From positions 533,828 through 597,827 of the forward strand of contig NZ_JH719392.1 of NCBI RefSeq assembly GCF_000271845.1: 64,000 bases of DNA. Direction: 5' to 3'. This stretch comes from Rhizobium leguminosarum bv. trifolii WSM2297. Its GTDB lineage: Bacteria > Pseudomonadota > Alphaproteobacteria > Rhizobiales > Rhizobiaceae. Of this stretch, positions 42,865 through 50,783 are shown piece by piece; position 1 is the stretch's first letter, and every line of letters begins with the position of its first letter. Under the pieces are notes generated by a model, which was not told where the DNA came from, searched no databases, and saw only the letters and a program-made list of their open reading frames with translations. A program made the position numbers and the translations under genes.

Positions 42865-43902
42865 TTAGCCCTTCAGTGAGAAAGCATCGCTTTCGCCTGG
42901 AACGAGTTCCAGCGGCCAGATCCGGTTGCGGGCGCCCTGCGGGTAGTGCTCGGCATAGGCCGGCATGCTGGCAAGCAGGGTTTCGCCGAGCTGGGCGCCG
43001 AGATCGCGCAGCGACATGCGGAAGGAAGTCAGCGATGGCTGCAGGAAATGTGTACGCGGCTCCTCGCGGAAACCGACAACGGCGAGGTCGCGGCCGGGCA
43101 CGATGCCGGCCTCGGCCAGCCTGCGGTAAAGTCCGATCGCCATCAGCTCGTGGATCAGGATGATTGCGGTCGGCTGTTCTTTAATCATCAGCAATTCGTG
43201 GCCGGCCTGATAGCCGCCCTGTTCGCTCGATTTGACACGGATGACGAGGGCCGGGTCGAACGGGATATCGTGGCGTTTCAGCGCCTGACGGTAACTGTCG
43301 AGGAAGATGTAGCCGAGATTGATGTCGGAGGAGGGGGCGGCCACCGCGATCCGCCGATGGCCCTTGGCGACCAGCCGGTCGACGCCGCGCGCCGCCACGC
43401 CCTCGAAATCGAGGTCCATCCAGGTGTAGCTGCCGCCGGACGCGCTGCGGCCGAGCGCCACGAAGGGAATGCGGGCCTTTTCCAGAAGCTCGATGCGTCG
43501 GTCGGTGCGGCGTGTCGCCGAGATGATCAGCGCGTCGACAAGCCGGCGCGCCACCATGCGCTTCAGATATTCGTGCGGATCCTCGTCATCGGGGCAGGGC
43601 AGCATGACCAGATCGAGCTTGTGGCGGGAAAAGACGCTCTGCAGTCCATCGATGACGCCGAGGAAGAAGTCGTCGCTGTTTTCGACCGTCTCGCGGCTGA
43701 CTTCGAGCATCAGCCCGATGACGTTGGTCATGCCCTGGCGGAGGCTGCGGCCCGATTGGTTGGCGACATAACCGAGTTCTTCGGCTGCGGCGAGCACACG
43801 CCGGCGCGTCTCTTCGTTGACGTCGGGCTTGCCGTTCAACGCCCGCGACACGGTTCCGATCGAAATGTCGAGATGCTCGGCGAGCTGGCGGATTCCTTTC
43901 AT
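42865..43902 (-). CDS. LacI-family transcriptional regulator
   Basis: 345 aa with the LacI HTH (IRQLAEHLDISIGTVSRALNGKPDVNEETRRRVLAAAEELGYVANQSGRSLRQG) and a periplasmic-binding-like effector domain (GLMLEVSRETVENSDDFFLGVIDGLQSVFSRHKLDLVMLPCP, ATRRTDRRIELLEKARIPFVALGR, VVGFREEPRTHFLQPSLTSFRMSL). The start at 43902 is set by the HTH; GGAGG lies upstream. Convergent with the ACS-type carrier. The effector is unknown. Confidence 0.9.
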   Translation of the reverse strand: MKGIRQLAEHLDISIGTVSRALNGKPDVNEETRRRVLAAAEELGYVANQSGRSLRQGMTNVIGLMLEVSRETVENSDDFFLGVIDGLQSVFSRHKLDLVMLPCPDDEDPHEYLKRMVARRLVDALIISATRRTDRRIELLEKARIPFVALGRSASGGSYTWMDLDFEGVAARGVDRLVAKGHRRIAVAAPSSDINLGYIFLDSYRQALKRHDIPFDPALVIRVKSSEQGGYQAGHELLMIKEQPTAIILIHELMAIGLYRRLAEAGIVPGRDLAVVGFREEPRTHFLQPSLTSFRMSLRDLGAQLGETLLASMPAYAEHYPQGARNRIWPLELVPGESDAFSLKG

Positions 43903-44035
43903 CTCAGGCGATCTTCCTCCCGTTACGGCGCCGCGCGTCTTTTTAGCCGCGCACAGGGCGCTGTAACACTTTGATCTAAGCGTTCTGCCCTTCTTGCCAC
44001 AGGATGACCCCTGCGAAAAGCCGTGCGGGAAGAGG

Positions 44036-45076
44036 TCACTGTCTGAAGCTTTGGCGGAAGACCAGCTCGGGGATGACGCGTTCGGAAGCCGGAGGGGCAT
44101 CGGGATTTTCAAGCCGCCGCTCCATGAGCGCGACGGCGCGTTGCGCCATGATCAGCGGGTCCTGGCGGAAGGTGGTCAGCTGATAGCTCAGCCAGGCGGA
44201 TTCAGGCACGTCGTCGAAACCGATGACGGCGACATCCTCGGAGACGCGCAGCCGCGCTTCCAGGCGCAGGACATCCATCAGCCCGAAGGCGATCAGATCA
44301 TTGGCGCAAAAGACGGCGTCGGGCTTTATTTGCTCCGAAAACAGCGCGCGACCGGCGGTGACGCCGCCCTCGTAATCGGAATCTTCACCGCGGGCGATAA
44401 CAACGGACGCGCCGAGCGACTCGGCTGCCGAAAGGAAGGCGTTTTCGCGCTCGACGATCGCAGGCGTTCTGGAATTGGAGCCGATCACCGCCAGCCGCCG
44501 CCGGCCGCTGGCGTAGAAGGCAGTTGCCGCCTTGCGCGAGGCTTCGGAATTGCCGGCACGCACATGGTCGGCGTCGGGCTCCGACCGGCCGATGACGACA
44601 AGCGGCTGACCGTTTCGCTGGGCGAGTTCAAGGAAACTTGCCGGCGGCGAGCCGGACAGGATTATGATCGCCTCGGCGCGATGGCCGATCAGCATCTTTT
44701 GGGCGGCGAGCAGCTCGTCTTCCGTCTGGCCGGTGTTGATGAGGATCGGAATGCTGCCGCGGCGGATCAGGGCTTTGGCAAGGGTTGCCGCCAAATGCGC
44801 GCGAAAACCGACTTCAGGCCGGGTCGCGACGATGCCGACGAGGCGGCTCTGATTGGCGAGCACGCCGCGCGCCAGATCATTAACGTGGTAGCCGAGCTCT
44901 TCCGCCGCCCGCCGCACCTTTTCGCGCGTTGTCGGGGCGACGCTTGCGCCCGGCGTGAAGGTGCGCGACACGGCAGAGCGCGAAACGCCCGCGAGCTGTG
45001 CCACCTGCTCGGCGCTGACGAAACGCATGCGCTCTTTTTTCGGCGTCTTCCCGCCGCTCACCGGACCATCATTCAT
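44036..45076 (-). CDS. LacI-family transcriptional regulator (second)
   Basis: 346 aa; the HTH reads VSAEQVAQLAGVSRSAVSRTFTPGASVAPTTREKVRRAAEELGYHVNDLARGVL, the AVSRTFTPGASVAP variant common in a GntR/LacI-like subgroup. The effector domain shows IVATRPEVGFRAHLAATLAKALIRRGSIPILINTG and PDAVFCANDLIAFGLMDVLRLEARLRVSEDVAVIGFDDVPESAW. It lies 133 bp upstream of the first LacI gene on the same strand, but the two proteins differ too much to be a recent duplication. Target unknown. Confidence 0.9.
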   Translation of the reverse strand: MNDGPVSGGKTPKKERMRFVSAEQVAQLAGVSRSAVSRTFTPGASVAPTTREKVRRAAEELGYHVNDLARGVLANQSRLVGIVATRPEVGFRAHLAATLAKALIRRGSIPILINTGQTEDELLAAQKMLIGHRAEAIIILSGSPPASFLELAQRNGQPLVVIGRSEPDADHVRAGNSEASRKAATAFYASGRRRLAVIGSNSRTPAIVERENAFLSAAESLGASVVIARGEDSDYEGGVTAGRALFSEQIKPDAVFCANDLIAFGLMDVLRLEARLRVSEDVAVIGFDDVPESAWLSYQLTTFRQDPLIMAQRAVALMERRLENPDAPPASERVIPELVFRQSFRQ

Positions 45077-45136
45077 CGGCTCTCAGCTATTGCTCGTCTC
45101 TGACAGCTGGATGACAGCGGGGGGATTTTTGCCACG

Positions 45137-45166
45137 AAAAACCGAGGCTGCGCGACGCAACCTCGG
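45137..45166 (-). terminator. Rho-independent terminator of the small secreted gene
   Basis: On the minus strand an 11-bp stem (CCGAGGTTGCG with CGCAGCCTCGG, one G-U pair) and a 3-nt loop are followed by five T. It is downstream of the small gene ending at 45226, and upstream of the second LacI gene. Confidence 0.8.
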
Positions 45167-45225
45167 CTGAGGGGCAAGCAGCGACGGGCATTGATCAGAT
45201 CACCACCGCTGCAAAAATTGCGAGA

Positions 45226-45546
45226 TTATTCGCAGACGCGGACGGTTTCGGCGTGGTAGCCGCCATCGTAGCGGTTGCGCACGTCACGGTCCTCATACCA
45301 GCATCTCGGCTGGGGTTCGACATAGCGGGGGCTCTCTACGTAACGAGGCCCCTCGTCGACGTAGCGAGGGCCGCCGCCATTGACGAGTGCGCCGCCGATC
45401 AGGCCGCCGACGACACCTGCGGCAACGCCGCCGGCGATGATGCGGCCGGTATGGTTGTGATGATGGTGATCGCTTGCGGCAGCAGGCTGAATGGCCGATC
45501 CAACAAGGGCCGTGGCGATCAACAGGCTGCTAATGACTCTCTTCAT
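45226..45546 (-). CDS. Small secreted His/Gly-rich protein with PRYV repeats
   Basis: 106-aa protein with a signal peptide (RVISSLLIATALVGSAIQPAAA), a DHHHHNH cluster right after it, a glycine-zipper hydrophobic segment (IIAGGVAAGVVGGLIGGALVNG) and three tandem PRYVD/E units followed by PQPRCWYEDRD and a C-terminal cysteine (VRVCE). AGGAGA six bases before the ATG at 45546 supports this start. No known function; similar glycine-zipper proteins are envelope-associated. A terminator lies downstream and a perfect 20-bp palindrome lies 78 bp upstream. Confidence 0.75.
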   Translation of the reverse strand: MKRVISSLLIATALVGSAIQPAAASDHHHHNHTGRIIAGGVAAGVVGGLIGGALVNGGGPRYVDEGPRYVESPRYVEPQPRCWYEDRDVRNRYDGGYHAETVRVCE

Positions 45547-45623
45547 GATCTTCTCCTGAAATGGCACTCGCCCCGGATAAAAGATAAATGCGGCAGCAAG
45601 TCGTTAGTTCGTTCAAACTTTGC

Positions 45624-45643
45624 GACATGCATTAATGCATGTC
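45624..45643. promoter_or_regulatory. Perfect 20-bp palindrome upstream of the small secreted gene
   Basis: GACATGCATT/AATGCATGTC, a perfect dyad with no spacer, between the end of the ABC transporter gene (45660) and the small secreted gene (start 45546). Both genes are on the minus strand, so it lies in the promoter zone of the latter. Likely an operator; the regulator is unknown. It has no T-tract and does not look like a terminator. Confidence 0.5.
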
Positions 45644-45659
45644 ATCGCTGAAGGCCATA

Positions 45660-47558
45660 TCAGGTTGCAGATTCCGCAGCCGTCGTTTCTTCCAGCACGT
45701 CTTCGGGAATATCGTCGAAGGAGGCGTAATTCAAGTTATAGAGCTTGGAATAAAGCTTGCCGTTCTTCATCAGCTGCCGATGGTTGCCACTCTCGATGAT
45801 TTCGCCATTCTGCAGCACGATGATGCGATCTGCCTCGCGGATCGTCGCCAGGCGGTGGGCGATGACGAGGCCGGTGCGGTTTTCGAGCAGCTTCACCAGC
45901 GCCTTCTGGATCAGCATCTCGGTATAGCTGTCGATATTGGCCGTCGCCTCGTCGAGCACCAGGATCTTCGCATCCGCCACAAGCGCGCGGGCAAAGCTCA
46001 AAAGCTGGCGCTGACCGAGCGAAAGATTGCCGCCGCGCTCGCCGAGAACGCTGTCATAGCCGTCGGGCAGGCGCATGACAAAGTCGTGGGCGCCGACGGC
46101 CTTGGCCGCCTCGATCACCTGTTCGCGCGTCGCTTCCAGCTTGTGATAGCGGATGTTTTCGAAGACGGTGCCGGTGAAGAGGAACGGTTCCTGCAGCACC
46201 ATAGCGATCTCAGCCCCCAGCGAATCCTGCGTCAGCTCGCGCACATCGTCGCCGCCGACCAGCACCTGGCCCTGCTGCACGTCATAGAAGCGGTGGATCA
46301 GCGACATGCAGCTCGATTTGCCGGAGCCCGTCGGCCCGACGAGCGCCACCGTCTCGCCCGGATTGACCTTGAAGCTCACATGTTTCAGCACCGGATGTCT
46401 CGGATTGTAACCGAAGACGACATCCTTGAATTCGACCGAGCCGTCCATGTCGCGCGACAGGGCTTTGGCATTGGGCGCGTCTTTGATGTCAACCGGCACG
46501 TCAAGCACTTCGGTCAGCCGCTGGCCCGACGCCATGGCGCGCTGCATCACTGAATATTGCAGCGTCAGCGAACGGATCGGGTCGAAAAAGCGCTGAATGT
46601 AGAACAGGAAGGCGACGAGCACGCCGACATCGAGCGCCTGGTTGAGAACGCGGGCGCCGCCGACGACGATGACGAGCGCCATCGCCACGCCGGTCAGGCT
46701 GTCGACGATCGGCACCATCACCTGCGCATAACGGGCGGCCGTCAAATGCGTCTTGAGGTTGGCTCGCGCCTTGTCGTCATAGAGCGTGAAATTGACGCCC
46801 TGGCGGTCCATGCTCTGGACGGCGCGCACGCCGTGGATCGCTTCGGCAAGCGCGCCGTTGGCAACCGAATTGGTTTCGTGTGCGGCCATGAACGACTTGC
46901 GGGCGAGCGGCAGCCAGAACAGCCGGACGACGAAGAGAACCGGCAGCACCGCGAGTGTCAGCAGCCCAAGCTTGAAATCGAGATAGAGCATCACGAAAAC
47001 GATGCCGAAGAGCAGCACGATGTCGCCGACCGACAGTACCGAGGTTTCGAGGAATTCCTGCATCGAGTTGACGTCGCCCTGCAGGCGCGACATCAGCCGG
47101 CCGACTTCGGTCTTGTCCATGAAGGAGAGTGAGACCCGCTGCAGATGCGAAAACATCGCCCTGCGGATATCGAAAAGCACGTCTTCCGCCACGCCGCCGA
47201 CCAGCGTCTCCTGTGCGTAACTCGCTGCATAGTTGATAAGGATGGCTACGGCGAAGGCGGCAATAGCCCAGATCAGGGCCGACGGATTGCCGCCGGGCGA
47301 CATGCCGTGGTCGATGGCATAACGGATGATCAGCGGGATCAGCAATTGCATCATCGTGAAGGTCAGGACGGCGACGACGGCCCAGGCGACCTGGCGGCGA
47401 TAGGGATGAACGAATGACCAGATGCGCTTGACGATATCGCCGTCGAAGGCCTTGCCGAACATCTCCTCCTCGACGCGATGCGAACCGACCACCGCCCGCG
47501 GCGGGCGGCGCCCATCCTCGCGAACGTCGGGACGTTCGGTTTCCAGTTCCTCGGCCAT
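45660..47558 (-). CDS. ABC exporter half-transporter A (TMD-NBD, consensus ATPase)
   Basis: 632-aa fused membrane and ATPase subunit. Six membrane segments lie in the N-terminal half (from about residue 50). The NBD has Walker A GPTGSGKSS, a Q-loop VLQEPFLF, signature LSLGQ (non-canonical second half of LSGGQ), Walker B with catalytic Glu in ILVLDEATANID and an H-loop in VIAHRLATI. Combined with the downstream-encoded partner it forms one consensus and one degenerate ATP site (see the partner gene). GGGAGG precedes the ATG at 47558. Likely exports drugs or lipids. Confidence 0.9.
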   Translation of the reverse strand: MAEELETERPDVREDGRRPPRAVVGSHRVEEEMFGKAFDGDIVKRIWSFVHPYRRQVAWAVVAVLTFTMMQLLIPLIIRYAIDHGMSPGGNPSALIWAIAAFAVAILINYAASYAQETLVGGVAEDVLFDIRRAMFSHLQRVSLSFMDKTEVGRLMSRLQGDVNSMQEFLETSVLSVGDIVLLFGIVFVMLYLDFKLGLLTLAVLPVLFVVRLFWLPLARKSFMAAHETNSVANGALAEAIHGVRAVQSMDRQGVNFTLYDDKARANLKTHLTAARYAQVMVPIVDSLTGVAMALVIVVGGARVLNQALDVGVLVAFLFYIQRFFDPIRSLTLQYSVMQRAMASGQRLTEVLDVPVDIKDAPNAKALSRDMDGSVEFKDVVFGYNPRHPVLKHVSFKVNPGETVALVGPTGSGKSSCMSLIHRFYDVQQGQVLVGGDDVRELTQDSLGAEIAMVLQEPFLFTGTVFENIRYHKLEATREQVIEAAKAVGAHDFVMRLPDGYDSVLGERGGNLSLGQRQLLSFARALVADAKILVLDEATANIDSYTEMLIQKALVKLLENRTGLVIAHRLATIREADRIIVLQNGEIIESGNHRQLMKNGKLYSKLYNLNYASFDDIPEDVLEETTAAESAT

Positions 47559-47599
47559 GCATTCCTCCCGCGGCCATCCCGTGAGGTGGCTCGCATGTT

Positions 47600-47735
47600 C
47601 ATTTGCTTGTCCTCTTCTCCCCAGCGGGAAGAAGGTGCCTGAAGGGCGGATGAGGGGGCCGCACGGCACTGTCGCGGTCGCGCCCTCTCATCGCCTCGCT
47701 TGCTCGGCACTTCCCCCGCTGGGAGAAGTGGGAAT
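47600..47735. repeat. RIME-like intergenic palindromic element
   Basis: Between the two ABC genes, TTCTCCCCAGCGGG and CCCGCTGGGAGAA form a long inverted repeat about 110 bp apart, with internal motifs such as GGCGGATGAGGGGG and CCCTCTCATC. This matches my recollection of the RIME1 mosaic elements scattered between Rhizobium genes. A related fragment occurs near 62285. It could form a hairpin in the polycistronic RNA. Confidence 0.55.
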
Positions 47736-47739
47736 CTCG

Positions 47740-49593
47740 CTAGGCGCTCAATACCTCATCGCCCGGCCGCACCTGCAGCTCGTAGAGCGCCTTGTAGCGT
47801 CCGCCGAGCGCCAGCAGCGCCGCATGCGTTCCGCGTTCGACGATCCGGCCGTCTTCGACGAACAGGATCTGGTCGGCATGCATCAGCGAGCTCAGCCGAT
47901 GGGCGACGATGATGGTTACGCGGTCGGCGGCATAGCGGCGCATGGCGCTGCGGATGCGTTGCTCGGTGGCCGCGTCGATCGCCGCCGTCGAATCGTCGAA
48001 CACCATCACTGCCGGCTTCAGCATCAGCGCCCGAGCAATCGAAAGGCGCTGCCGCTGGCCACCGGACAGCGAAACGCCGCGTTCGCCGACGACCGTGTCG
48101 TAGCCTGTGGGCAGGCCGAGCACGTAATTGTGCAGCTGGGCGCTTTCACTGGCGCGTTCGATTCGGCCTTCCTTCGCCCAGGGGTCGCCATAGGCGATGT
48201 TGTTTTCGATCGTCGTGGTGAACAGGAAGGAATCCTGCTGCACGACGGCAACCGCCCGGCGCAGCGATTGCAGCGTCGCCTTGCGGATGTCCTGGCCGTC
48301 GATCGTCACCTTGCCGCCGCTGACGTCGTAGAAGCGGGGAATGAGGTGGGCGATGGTCGACTTGCCGCTGCCCGGAGGCCCGACGATGCCGATCGTCTGG
48401 CCGCGCCTGGCTTCGAAGGAGACATCGTGGAGCACGGTGCGCTTTTCAGAACCGGGATAGGCGAAGCTGACATTTTCGAAGCGCAGCACGCCGTCGGTGA
48501 TGTTCAGGTCGCGTGCATCCGGCGCATCCTTGATCGATATATCGAGGTCGAGCAGGTTGAAGAGGCGCGAACCGCAGGTGGAAGCGCGGGCAAAGGCATT
48601 GACCATCAGGCCGAGCTGGCGCACCGGCATCTGCAAAATGGTCATGAAGGTCAGGAAGGAGGCGAGCGTGCCGACGGTAATCTCGCCCGACATCACCTTG
48701 CCGCCGCCGACGAAGAGCACCAGGCCCATGGCCGCGAAGAAGGAGAAGGTCATGGCACTGGTGTTGGTGACGCGGATGCCGACGCGCTGATGGGCGAGCG
48801 CCAGCGCATTCTTCGAGGCCGCCTCGAATTTCGACAGCTCGTGGTCCTGTGCGGCAAAGGCGCGCACGACGCGGATGCCGCCGAGATTCTCCTCCATGAT
48901 GCGGGTCAGAACCGAAAGCCGCTCTTGCAGGTCGAGCCAGGTGGCGCGCAGCCTGAGCTGGGTCACAGAGGAGCGCCAGCCGACGAAGGGCACGAAGGAG
49001 AGTGCCAGCAGGCCGAGCACGATATCGGTCGACAGCAGCATATAGGCGCCGATGCCGATCAGGATCGACAGCAGGATCATCCGGACGAGCGCCGTGGAAA
49101 AATACATGCGCACGCCTTCGAGATCGAGCAGGCCGATGGTGATCAGGTCGCCGGAATGCACCGTGTCGTGGAAGCTGAAGGAGAGCCGCTGGATCTTCTC
49201 GTAGCAGGCCAGCCGCAATTCGTAGCCGATGTGATGGCCGACGGCTTCGCTGTAATAGTTCTGCACCATGGTGAAGAGGCCGCGCAGCACGCTGGCGCCG
49301 AGCAAGAGCAGCGCCGTGGTCAGCAGCGCGTCCTGCGCCGCCTGGCCGGCCGCGCCGCCGCTCATCGCCATCTGCGTGTGGTCGACCGCCTGGCCGAGAA
49401 GGCGGGGGATCATCAGCTGGAAGGTGGAGGCAACAAGCGTGGCGCCGATTGCAAAGCCCGATTGCCAGGGGTGGCGGAAGGCCATCATGGTGATGCGCAC
49501 CAAGGTGTAGAGGCCTCGGCCCCAGCCTGCCGCAGTTGCAAGCGCCATCGAAGCCGAAGGCTTCGTCGCGCGTATTAACGCATCGCTGCTCAC
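47740..49593 (-). CDS. ABC exporter half-transporter B (degenerate Walker B)
   Basis: 617-aa partner of the neighbouring half-transporter; membrane domain from about residue 40. The NBD has Walker A GPPGSGKST, signature LSGGQ, and Walker B VMVFDDSTAAID in which the catalytic glutamate is replaced by Asp. With subunit A the LSGGQ of B pairs with the intact Walker motifs of A, while the altered LSLGQ of A pairs with the degenerate Walker B of B. This is the hallmark of heterodimeric exporters such as TM287/288 or BmrCD. I chose the GTG at 49593 with GGAAAA upstream; an ATG at 49548 is possible. Confidence 0.9.
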   Translation of the reverse strand: MSSDALIRATKPSASMALATAAGWGRGLYTLVRITMMAFRHPWQSGFAIGATLVASTFQLMIPRLLGQAVDHTQMAMSGGAAGQAAQDALLTTALLLLGASVLRGLFTMVQNYYSEAVGHHIGYELRLACYEKIQRLSFSFHDTVHSGDLITIGLLDLEGVRMYFSTALVRMILLSILIGIGAYMLLSTDIVLGLLALSFVPFVGWRSSVTQLRLRATWLDLQERLSVLTRIMEENLGGIRVVRAFAAQDHELSKFEAASKNALALAHQRVGIRVTNTSAMTFSFFAAMGLVLFVGGGKVMSGEITVGTLASFLTFMTILQMPVRQLGLMVNAFARASTCGSRLFNLLDLDISIKDAPDARDLNITDGVLRFENVSFAYPGSEKRTVLHDVSFEARRGQTIGIVGPPGSGKSTIAHLIPRFYDVSGGKVTIDGQDIRKATLQSLRRAVAVVQQDSFLFTTTIENNIAYGDPWAKEGRIERASESAQLHNYVLGLPTGYDTVVGERGVSLSGGQRQRLSIARALMLKPAVMVFDDSTAAIDAATEQRIRSAMRRYAADRVTIIVAHRLSSLMHADQILFVEDGRIVERGTHAALLALGGRYKALYELQVRPGDEVLSA

Positions 49594-49846
49594 GGTATTT
49601 TTTCCAATAGATGTGTGATCGGACGCTGGCCCGAAAAGACGGCAAATCCATGAAGGGATTGATAGCACCGTCACTTTTGCCGATTCCGCCCGGGGGTTCA
49701 AGTAAACAATTCACCAACTGGTTATTTTTACGTGAGGTCTGCTCGCATCCCAGAGGGAACAATCGGCGCGCGGGTTGGTTGCAGCAGGCAAAGCCCGTCC
49801 AGCCCCGTCAGGCAACCCTGGCGTACAATCCTTGCCGGAGAGATCC

Positions 49847-50464
49847 ATGCCGCTCAAAGCCCTCGCGCTCAACGCTACACTGAAGACCAGCGATGCCAAG
49901 GAGCCGTCTTCGACCGACCGGATGATCGGTCTTATCGATAAGGCGCTGTCGGCCTATGACGTCAAGACCGAGGTCCTCCGGCTTGCTGACTTCAACGTCA
50001 AGCCGGGCGTCACATCGGACGAAGGCGAAGGCGATGACTGGCCTGATATTCGCGCCAAGCTGCTCGCCGCCGATATCCTGATCATGGCGACGCCGATCTG
50101 GCTCGGCCAGCCCTCCAGCGTCTGCAAGCGGGCGCTGGAGCGCATGGATGCCTTCCTCGATGAGACGGACGATCAGGGCCGCATGGTCTCCTACGGCAGG
50201 GTCGCGGCCGTCGCCGTCGTCGGCAACGAGGACGGCGCCCATCATGTGTCGGCCGAGCTTTACCAGGCGCTGAACGACGTCGGCTTCACCATTCCGGCGA
50301 ACGCGGTCGCCTATTGGGTCGGCGAGGCGATGGGTTCCACCAATTTCGCCGATCTCGACAAGGTGCCGAAGGTCGTGACCAAAGCTGTCGACATGCTGGC
50401 CCGCAACACGGCGCATCTGGCGGGCCTGCTGAAGGCTAAGCAATATCCGGGTGAGGGCGGCTGA
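49847..50464 (+). CDS. NADPH-dependent FMN reductase / flavodoxin-family protein
   Basis: 205-aa flavoprotein of the WrbA/FMN-reductase fold. LKALALNATLKTS forms the phosphate-binding loop, IMATPIWLGQPSSVCKRALERMDAFLDE the second flavin loop, and VAAVAVVGNEDGAHHVSAELYQALNDVGFTIPANAVAYWVG the central core. Probably reduces flavins or quinones to protect against stress. GGAGAG five bases before the ATG at 49847 sets the start. It is divergent from the ABC exporter operon across about 250 bp. Confidence 0.85.
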   Translation: MPLKALALNATLKTSDAKEPSSTDRMIGLIDKALSAYDVKTEVLRLADFNVKPGVTSDEGEGDDWPDIRAKLLAADILIMATPIWLGQPSSVCKRALERMDAFLDETDDQGRMVSYGRVAAVAVVGNEDGAHHVSAELYQALNDVGFTIPANAVAYWVGEAMGSTNFADLDKVPKVVTKAVDMLARNTAHLAGLLKAKQYPGEGG

Positions 50465-50783
50465 CCACGGCTATTTGGTACCGAGCGAGCAGCGCAAGCT
50501 GTCGCTTGCGGTGAAAAATTTGTTTTACTCCAAGTGTTTACGCTGCGGCTGCAATAAACCCCTTGCCACCTGCGGTTTTTGGCGCTTTCATACACGACTA
50601 GTTTGATAGACTATGGACGAGCGCGATCGCTCCCCTAGTTGCTTTGCGGGGCCGCTCGTCCGGCCCCCGATCCTGCGGCAGACGTTTGTGAACAGCCGCA
50701 CGAACCTCATCAACGCATGCCCCGCCGTTTATGCGTTGAACCTATCTGCACAATGGTGCGGCCAAAGCCGCAGAGGAGTTGCG
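50465..50783. other. Intergenic region with strong stem-loop leader
   Basis: 319-bp gap before the FAD oxidoreductase with no supportable gene. It contains a compound hairpin at 50615-50661: outer arms GGACGAGC/GCTCGTCC and inner CCCC/GGGG. A palindrome GCGATCGC lies inside. It could be a structured 5' leader or an attenuator-like element. I could not match it to a known riboswitch. Confidence 0.4.

Noticed and set aside
42865..45076. Tandem LacI genes as a recent duplication
   Set aside because: The helix-turn-helix and effector regions are too different from each other.
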